Shown: positions 59,781-64,000 of the stretch, piece after piece
Position numbering within the stretch: the first letter of the stretch is position 1
How the letters are laid out: each line of letters begins with the position of its first letter
DNA from: Pseudomonas mandelii
GTDB lineage: Bacteria > Pseudomonadota > Gammaproteobacteria > Pseudomonadales > Pseudomonadaceae
DNA length: 64,000 nt
Direction of reading: 5' to 3'
Assembly (NCBI RefSeq): GCF_900106065.1
Contig: NZ_LT629796.1
Coordinates: 3,565,501 to 3,629,500, forward strand
Notes under the pieces: generated by a model
What the model was told of the DNA's origin: nothing
The model's input: the letters and a program-made list of their open reading frames with translations, nothing else
Databases searched by the model: none
Translations under genes and position numbers: made by a program

Positions 59781-62198
59781 TCAGAACAAAATCTTCGCCA
59801 CATCCGCAAAGCGCTTGGCAAAGTGCACGGTAATCCCTTCCTTCAGGTAGTCCGGCAGTTCGTCAAAGCTGCCACGGTTCGGCTCCGGCAGGATCAATTC
59901 GAAGATTTTCTGGCGCCGCGCCGCAATCACCTTCTCACGCACCCCGCCAATCGGCAGTACATGCCCGGTCAGCGTGAGTTCGCCGGTCATGGCGATGCCT
60001 TTTTTCGGCGCCTGGTTTCGGGCGAGCGAGAGCAGGGCGCTGGCCATGGTCACGCCGGCGCTCGGGCCGTCTTTCGGGGTGGCGCCTTCCGGGACGTGCA
60101 GGTGGACGAAGGCTTCGTCGAAGAATTTCGGATCACCGCCAAACGACTTCAGATTCGAGCTGACATAGCTGTAGGCGATTTCCGCCGACTCTTTCATCAC
60201 GTCGCCCAGTTGCCCGGTGAGTTTGAAGCCACGGTTGAGCGTGTGGATGCGCGTGGCTTCGATCGGCAACGTTGCGCCGCCCATGCTGGTCCAGGCCAGC
60301 CCGGTGATCACACCGGTGCCGGACAGCACTTGCTCGTTGCGGAACACCGGATGGCCGAGCGAGGCTTCCAGGTCTTTCGGCCCGATTTTGATCACCGCTT
60401 TCGGCTCGTCGATCAACTTCACCACGGCTTTGCGCACCAGTTTGCCCAGCTGTTTTTCCAAGTGGCGCACCCCGGCTTCACGGGCATAACCGTCGATCAG
60501 GGCTTTGAGCGCGCTGTCGCTGATGCTCAAGCTGCCTTTGGACACGCCGGCCTTTTCCAGCTGCTTGGGCCACAGGTGACGCTTGGCGATGGCGATTTTT
60601 TCTTCGGTGATGTAACCCGACAGGCGAATCACTTCCATCCGGTCCAGCAATGGGCCGGGAATCGAATCCAGGGTGTTGGCGGTGCAGATGAACAGCACTT
60701 TCGACAGGTCCATCCGCAGGTCGAGATAGTGGTCGAGAAATTCGACGTTCTGTTCCGGGTCCAGCGTTTCCAGCAGCGCCGAGGCCGGGTCGCCCTGGTA
60801 GCTTTGGCCCATCTTGTCGATTTCGTCGAGCATGATCACCGGGTTCATCACTTCGACGTCTTTCAACGCTTGCACGAGTTTGCCCGGTTGTGCGCCGATG
60901 TAGGTGCGTCGGTGGCCCTTGATCTCGGCTTCGTCGCGCATGCCGCCGAGGCTGAAGCGGTAGAACGGCCGGCCGAGGGATTCGGCGATGGATTTGCCGA
61001 CACTGGTTTTACCCACGCCCGGCGGGCCGACCAGCAAGACGATGGAACCGCTGATCTCGCCTTTATAAGCACCGACCGCAAGGAATTCGAGGATGCGGTC
61101 CTTGATGTCGTCGAGGCCGGCGTGGTGTTTGTCCAGCACCTTGCGCGCGTGCTTGAGGTCGAGTTTGTCCTCGCCGTACACGCCCCACGGCACCGAAGTC
61201 GCCCAGTCGAGGTAGTTGCGGGTGACGGCGTATTCCGGCGAACCGGTCTCGAGGATCGACAGCTTGTTCATTTCCTCTTCGATGCGTTTCTGCGCTTGGC
61301 TCGACAGCACCTTGCCTTCCAGACGCTGCTCGAACTGTTCGATGTCGGCGCTGCGGTCGTCCTTGGTCAGCCCCAGCTCTTGCTGGATGACCTTGAGTTG
61401 TTCCTTGAGGAAGAATTCGCGCTGATGCTCGCCGATCTTGCGGTTAACTTCGGCGGAAATCTCTTTCTGCAGCCGCGCAACTTCGACTTCCTTGCGCAGC
61501 ATCGGCAGGACTTTTTCCATGCGCTTGAGCATAGGCACGCAGTCGAGCACTTCTTGCAGCTCGCTGCCGGTGGCCGAGGTCAGGGCGGCGGCGAAGTCGG
61601 TCAGCGGCGACGGATCGTTGGGGCTGAAGCGGTTGAGGTAGTTTTTCAGCTCTTCGCTGTACAGCGGGTTGAGTGGCAGCAGTTCCTTGATCGCATTGAT
61701 CAGCGCCATGCCGTAGGCCTTGACCTCGTCGGTCGGCTCGGTGGGCTGGTGCGGGTATTCGACTTCCACCAGATACGGCGGGCGATGGTGTTTGAGCCAG
61801 GTGCGGATGCGCACGCGGGTCAGGCCTTGGGCGACGAATTGCAGTTTGCCGTTTTCGCGACTGGCGTGGTGCACCTTGACCAGAGTGCCGTACAGCGGCA
61901 GGGCCGAGGTGTCGAAATGGCGCGGATCTTCCTGGGGCGTGTCCATGTAGAACAGGGCCAGGGAGTGGTGATCGGATTTACTCACAAGATCCAGTGTTTC
62001 AGCCCACGGTTCTTCATTGACGATGACCGGCAGCACTTGGGCCGGGAAGAACGGGCGGTTGTGGATCGGGATGATGTAGACCTTGTCCGGCAGGTTCTGG
62101 CCGGGCAGGGCGAGGCCTTTGCCGGTGGAATGGTGTTCGGCGTTCTCTGGGTCGGCGTATTCGCTCGGGTCTTCAGGGAATTCTTGCTGGTCGCTCAT
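59781..62198 (-). CDS. ATP-dependent Lon protease, second type (AsrA-like)
   Basis: An 805-aa Lon protease. It has an N-terminal substrate domain (YIIPIHNRPFFPAQVLPV, about 46-63), Walker A GPPGVGKTS (about 397-405), Walker B VIMLDEIDK (about 459-467), and a protease domain with catalytic Ser in PKDGPSAGVTMA (about 707-718). The extended acidic N-terminus MSDQQEFPEDPSEYADP sets it apart from the main Lon next to clpX and matches AsrA of P. aeruginosa, as I recall. The start ATG 62198 is used, not 62213. A sigma-32-type promoter lies just upstream. Confidence 0.92.
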   Translation of the reverse strand: MSDQQEFPEDPSEYADPENAEHHSTGKGLALPGQNLPDKVYIIPIHNRPFFPAQVLPVIVNEEPWAETLDLVSKSDHHSLALFYMDTPQEDPRHFDTSALPLYGTLVKVHHASRENGKLQFVAQGLTRVRIRTWLKHHRPPYLVEVEYPHQPTEPTDEVKAYGMALINAIKELLPLNPLYSEELKNYLNRFSPNDPSPLTDFAAALTSATGSELQEVLDCVPMLKRMEKVLPMLRKEVEVARLQKEISAEVNRKIGEHQREFFLKEQLKVIQQELGLTKDDRSADIEQFEQRLEGKVLSSQAQKRIEEEMNKLSILETGSPEYAVTRNYLDWATSVPWGVYGEDKLDLKHARKVLDKHHAGLDDIKDRILEFLAVGAYKGEISGSIVLLVGPPGVGKTSVGKSIAESLGRPFYRFSLGGMRDEAEIKGHRRTYIGAQPGKLVQALKDVEVMNPVIMLDEIDKMGQSYQGDPASALLETLDPEQNVEFLDHYLDLRMDLSKVLFICTANTLDSIPGPLLDRMEVIRLSGYITEEKIAIAKRHLWPKQLEKAGVSKGSLSISDSALKALIDGYAREAGVRHLEKQLGKLVRKAVVKLIDEPKAVIKIGPKDLEASLGHPVFRNEQVLSGTGVITGLAWTSMGGATLPIEATRIHTLNRGFKLTGQLGDVMKESAEIAYSYVSSNLKSFGGDPKFFDEAFVHLHVPEGATPKDGPSAGVTMASALLSLARNQAPKKGIAMTGELTLTGHVLPIGGVREKVIAARRQKIFELILPEPNRGSFDELPDYLKEGITVHFAKRFADVAKILF

Positions 62199-62226
62199 GG
62201 GGCACCTGCGCAATGGGGTATGGGTC

Positions 62227-62256
62227 TTAGATGGGGCAGGTGGGGGGTGGTTTCAA
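62227..62256 (-). promoter_or_regulatory. Sigma-32 (heat-shock) promoter of the lon gene
   Basis: On the minus strand TTGAAA (62256-62251), 14 nt, then CCCCATCTAA (62236-62227), matching the sigma-32 consensus CTTGAAA-N11 to 16-CCCCATNT. It lies 29-58 nt before the ATG. Confidence 0.75.
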
Positions 62257-62379
62257 TGGGGCAGGATATTTCTGGGTGTGTGTTCAGGGTTTGGACAGGT
62301 GCTTTTGACTTGGCGGCCTTTGGGCCGACCATGTTCTTGGGGGTTGGGTACATATCCGTTTCTGCGGCAACGGCCACTT

Positions 62380-62680
62380 ATGGTTTCGCCCTTACGGCGA
62401 GTCCCTTTTGTCAAACGCCACAAAAGGAACCAAAAAGTCTCGCCCCAAGCGTCCGGCCCCTCGCTAAGGCTCGGCGTACCTTCGCTCCGGTATCCATCCG
62501 GGGACACTGCCCTCCGGTCTGCTTCGCGACGACCTACATGCAGCGTGTTCGACTGCGTCGAACGGCGCTGCGCGCCACTCCCCGGATGAACACCTCCACT
62601 CAGCCTCCCGAAAGGGGCGGGTGGATCAAGATCAAGAGCTGCAGGCGAGCTAACGCTCGGCCTGATGAGTGGTGAGAATC
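62380..62680. repeat. Dispersed intergenic repeat of Pseudomonas type
   Basis: Starts near GTTTCGCCCTTACGGCGAG and CACAAAAGGAACCAAAAAG and ends near GAGCTGCAGGCGAGC. I recall near-identical blocks in many Pseudomonas genomes, where they are wrongly called as ORFs. Only one copy lies in this window, so repetition is recalled, not shown. Confidence 0.45.
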
Positions 62681-62701
62681 AAAAGCTGTACGCTGAATTC
62701 T

Positions 62702-62812
62702 TGTAGGAGCGAGGCTTGCCCGCGAAGGCGGCCTGACAGCCGACCAGTCTCTGACAGATGTACGCAATCCAAATGTGGGAGCGAGCCTGCTCGCGAAGGC
62801 GGCCTGACAGCC
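62702..62812 (+). repeat. Two REP units in direct orientation
   Basis: TGTAGGAGCGAGGCTTGCCCGCGAAGGCGGCCTGACAG (62702-62739) and TGTGGGAGCGAGCCTGCTCGCGAAGGCGGCCTGACAG (62774-62810). They carry two different core types but the same GGCGGCCTGACAGCCGACCA flank. Confidence 0.85.
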
Positions 62813-62843
62813 GACCAATCTCTTGCAGGTACACACATTCCAT

Positions 62844-62934
62844 TGTAGGAGTGAGCCTGCTCGCGATGGCGGAGTGTCAGACGACATTGATGTTGAATGA
62901 CACACCGCCATCGCGGGCAAGCCTCGCTCCTACA
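62844..62934. repeat. Hybrid REPIN
   Basis: The left arm has the GCCTGCTCGCGATGGCGG core, while the right arm (inverted) has CCGCCATCGCGGGCAAGCCTCGC. The two arms thus belong to different REP types. Confidence 0.8.
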
Positions 62935-62939
62935 GGGGA

Positions 62940-63434
62940 TCAGCAGTGTGGCGCAGGTTTTGTGATGGCGACGTTATCGAGCATCCGGTTCGCCGCCAGT
63001 TCGGCCAGCATCACGATCTGCTGAATCGCCATTGCCTTGTGCCGGTGCGGGCCTTCCAGATAGTCCGCGAAGTCGCTCGCCATCACGCTGGCCTGGGCCA
63101 ATGACTCGCAGGTGTGGGCCAGCAGGTCTTCGTCCTTGATATCCGGGGCAATCAAAAACATCGTGCTGGGTTTGCGGGTAGCAGGGGATTTGAAGGCTGC
63201 TGGGTTGAGGTAGTGATCCAATGCGCGCTCGGCGGCATCGTGGAGTTTTTTGGAGTCGAGGGATTCGTAGGGGGAAACGTCGTCGTTTTGCGGGGGATTC
63301 GGGGTTCGCCACTGATCGCCGCGACGCGATGGTAGGTGGCAGCTGTACGCAGGTTCGCGGACCGAGCTACTTGGAAACCCGGCATACCCGAGGGTATCCC
63401 GCGCACAGCCACCATAAGACCAAACGACACGCAC
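62940..63434 (-). CDS. DUF6124 family protein, copy 1 (start unclear)
   Basis: A small helical protein. The recognisable part runs from TPNPPQNDDVSPYES through DSKKLHDAAERALDHYLNP and ends KPAPHC, which is the DUF6124 pattern common in pseudomonads; function unknown. No ATG, GTG or TTG lies in frame just before TPNPP. The only in-frame upstream start is ATG 63434, which would run translation through the C4-like RNA hairpin (164 aa). Otherwise translation begins late at MFLIAP (63161-ish), or the copy has lost its start. A second copy, 71 of 73 residues identical over the last part, lies 812 bp to the right. Confidence 0.55.
   Translation of the reverse strand: MRVVWSYGGCARDTLGYAGFPSSSVREPAYSCHLPSRRGDQWRTPNPPQNDDVSPYESLDSKKLHDAAERALDHYLNPAAFKSPATRKPSTMFLIAPDIKDEDLLAHTCESLAQASVMASDFADYLEGPHRHKAMAIQQIVMLAELAANRMLDNVAITKPAPHC
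63343..63408 (-). ncRNA. C4 / P4-CI-like structured RNA, copy 2
   Basis: A 66-nt segment closed by CTGTGCGC (63408-63401) and GCGTACAG (63350-63343), 8 bp with one G-U. It contains the hairpin ATACC-CTCG-GGTAT (63397-63384) and GCCGGGTTTCC. Compared with copy 1 (2140-2206), the hairpin keeps 5 bp and a four-base loop while most pairs change, which is covariation. An Ash-like frame beginning MVAVRGIPSGMPGFQ overlaps it. Upstream hairpins at 63484-63517 are also shared with copy 1. Confidence 0.5.
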
Positions 63435-63483
63435 AGAAGGCTGGTCGGTTGAGGCGGGTGATTATGCACCAAGTAAGCTGATT

Positions 63484-63517
63484 CAGGCCGCGACGCCTGG
63501 TCGCTGATGTGCAGCGA
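63484..63517 (-). promoter_or_regulatory. Two conserved leader hairpins, copy 2
   Basis: TCGCTG-5 nt-CAGCGA (63517-63501) and CAGGC-GTCGCG-GCCTG (63499-63484), in the same order and spacing as at 2282-2316. The second hairpin shows two compensatory pair changes between copies. Confidence 0.5.
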
Positions 63518-63638
63518 CTCCGAAAGCCTATCCCCCTGGCTTCCGACAAGACAACCGCCAGAACTTGTCGGAATCATCCTCCATAAAAGTCACGGCTGTA
63601 GGACGCTGGCAAATAAATTCAGGCCCGACACGACCCAA

Positions 63639-63728
63639 TGTGGGAGCGAGCCTGCTCGCGAAGGCTGTTTAACATTCGACATTGAAGTCGTCTGACTCAC
63701 CGCTTTCGCGAGCAGGCTCGCTCCCACA
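63639..63728. repeat. REPIN, inverted pair
   Basis: TGTGGGAGCGAGCCTGCTCGCGAA and its inverse TTCGCGAGCAGGCTCGCTCCCACA, between the two DUF6124 copies. Confidence 0.85.
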
Positions 63729-63751
63729 GGGAAACAGTTCACACCGGGGGA

Positions 63752-64000
63752 TCAGCAGTGTGGCGCAGGTTTGGGTACGGCGACGTTATCGAGCATCCGG
63801 TTCGCCGCCAGTTCGGCCAGCATCACGATCTGCTGAATCGCCATTGCCTTGTGCCGGTGCGGGCCTTCCAGATAGTCCGCGAAGTCGCTCGCCATCACGC
63901 TGGCCTGGGCCAATGACTCGCAGGTGTGGGCCAGCAGGTCTTCGTCCTTGATATCCGGAGCAATCAAAAACATCGTGCTGGGTTTGCGGATGGCAGGGGA
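63752..64000 (-). CDS. DUF6124 family protein, copy 2 (cut by the window end)
   Basis: The 3' part of a second DUF6124 gene; the frame runs past the right edge (IRKPST before MFLIAP). Over the visible 73 residues from MFLIAP it differs from copy 1 only near the end (VP for IT before KPAPHC), and the DNA is nearly identical, including about 20 bp after the stop. This points to a recent tandem duplication or gene conversion. The start and leader lie outside the window. Confidence 0.7.
   Translation of the reverse strand, partial: SPAIRKPSTMFLIAPDIKDEDLLAHTCESLAQASVMASDFADYLEGPHRHKAMAIQQIVMLAELAANRMLDNVAVPKPAPHC

Larger units (their letters stand above)
62199..62939. other. Repeat-rich gene-free stretch
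   Basis: Between lon and DUF6124 lie the lon promoter, a block that looks like a dispersed pseudomonad intergenic repeat (62380-62680) and three REP units (62702-62934). No gene is supported; open frames here are artefacts of the repeat. Confidence 0.6.

Noticed and set aside
59697..62675. 992-aa open frame on the + strand
   Set aside because: It is the antisense shadow of the lon gene; the lon frame has all motifs and a promoter, while this frame has none.
62702..62934. Regularly spaced repeats resembling a CRISPR array
   Set aside because: The units are palindromic REP elements with mixed orientation and uneven spacing; there are no spacers of constant length and no cas genes.

Overview
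The window is a 64 kb piece of a Pseudomonas chromosome, most likely from the P. fluorescens group. This rests on the GC-rich housekeeping genes, the protein sequences, the many short palindromic REP elements typical of these genomes (core GGAGCGAGCCTGCTCGCGA or GGAGCGAGGCTTGCCCGCGAA), and a backbone gene order that I recall from P. aeruginosa PAO1 (queA-tgt-yajC-secDF-suhB-trmJ-cysE-isc-ndk-rlmN-pilW-rodZ-ispG-hisS-yfgM-bamB-der, then leuA, xseA, guaBA).

Layout. 1-6.4 kb is an accessory region: a two-helix K+ channel, a PH-domain protein, a DUF3077 protein with a translationally coupled 38-aa upstream ORF and a structured RNA resembling phage P4 CI / P1 C4 antisense RNA, then an AT-rich block carrying an HNH nuclease fused to an RsiV-like domain and, convergent to it, a two-gene module of a SIR2 domain fused to a deoxynucleoside-kinase-like P-loop domain plus a nucleoside deoxyribosyltransferase-like protein. 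The block ends at a tRNA-Leu(CAA). 6.7-12.1 kb is queA-tgt-yajC-secD-secF (queuosine and Sec translocase). 12.2-15.5 kb holds a glycine-zipper protein, suhB, trmJ and cysE. 15.7-21.4 kb is the complete isc Fe-S assembly operon (iscR-S-U-A-hscB-hscA-fdx-iscX) behind a promoter with two IscR-like sites. 21.4-30.7 kb is ndk, rlmN, pilW, rodZ, ispG, hisS, yfgM, bamB and der. 30.8-42.6 kb holds methionine aminotransferase/omega-amidase, leuA with a leucine-rich leader peptide, an M23 peptidase, xseA, a TauE/SafE permease, a zinc-ribbon protein and guaBA.

42.6-54.1 kb looks like an insertion between guaA and a multicopper oxidase-tadA pair: a 1019-aa dermonecrotic/membrane-targeted toxin-like protein, followed by a self-contained trehalose PTS locus (treR, EIIBC treP, phosphotrehalase, maltoporin-like porin, an EIIA-HPr-EI fusion, and an EIIB-like protein without the active-site Cys). 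54.2-62.2 kb: multicopper oxidase, tadA, cmoBA, a lysoplasmalogenase-like protein, an I42 protease inhibitor, an unknown protein, and a second-type Lon protease (AsrA-like) behind a good sigma-32 promoter. 62.2-64 kb is repeat-rich: a dispersed repeat, several REP/REPIN elements, and two near-identical DUF6124 genes (the second cut by the window end), the first again preceded by the C4/CI-like RNA.

The best candidates for something undescribed are the SIR2-kinase/NDT module with the neighbouring HNH-RsiV protein, and the pair of C4-like RNA leaders, whose stems covary between two loci in this window.
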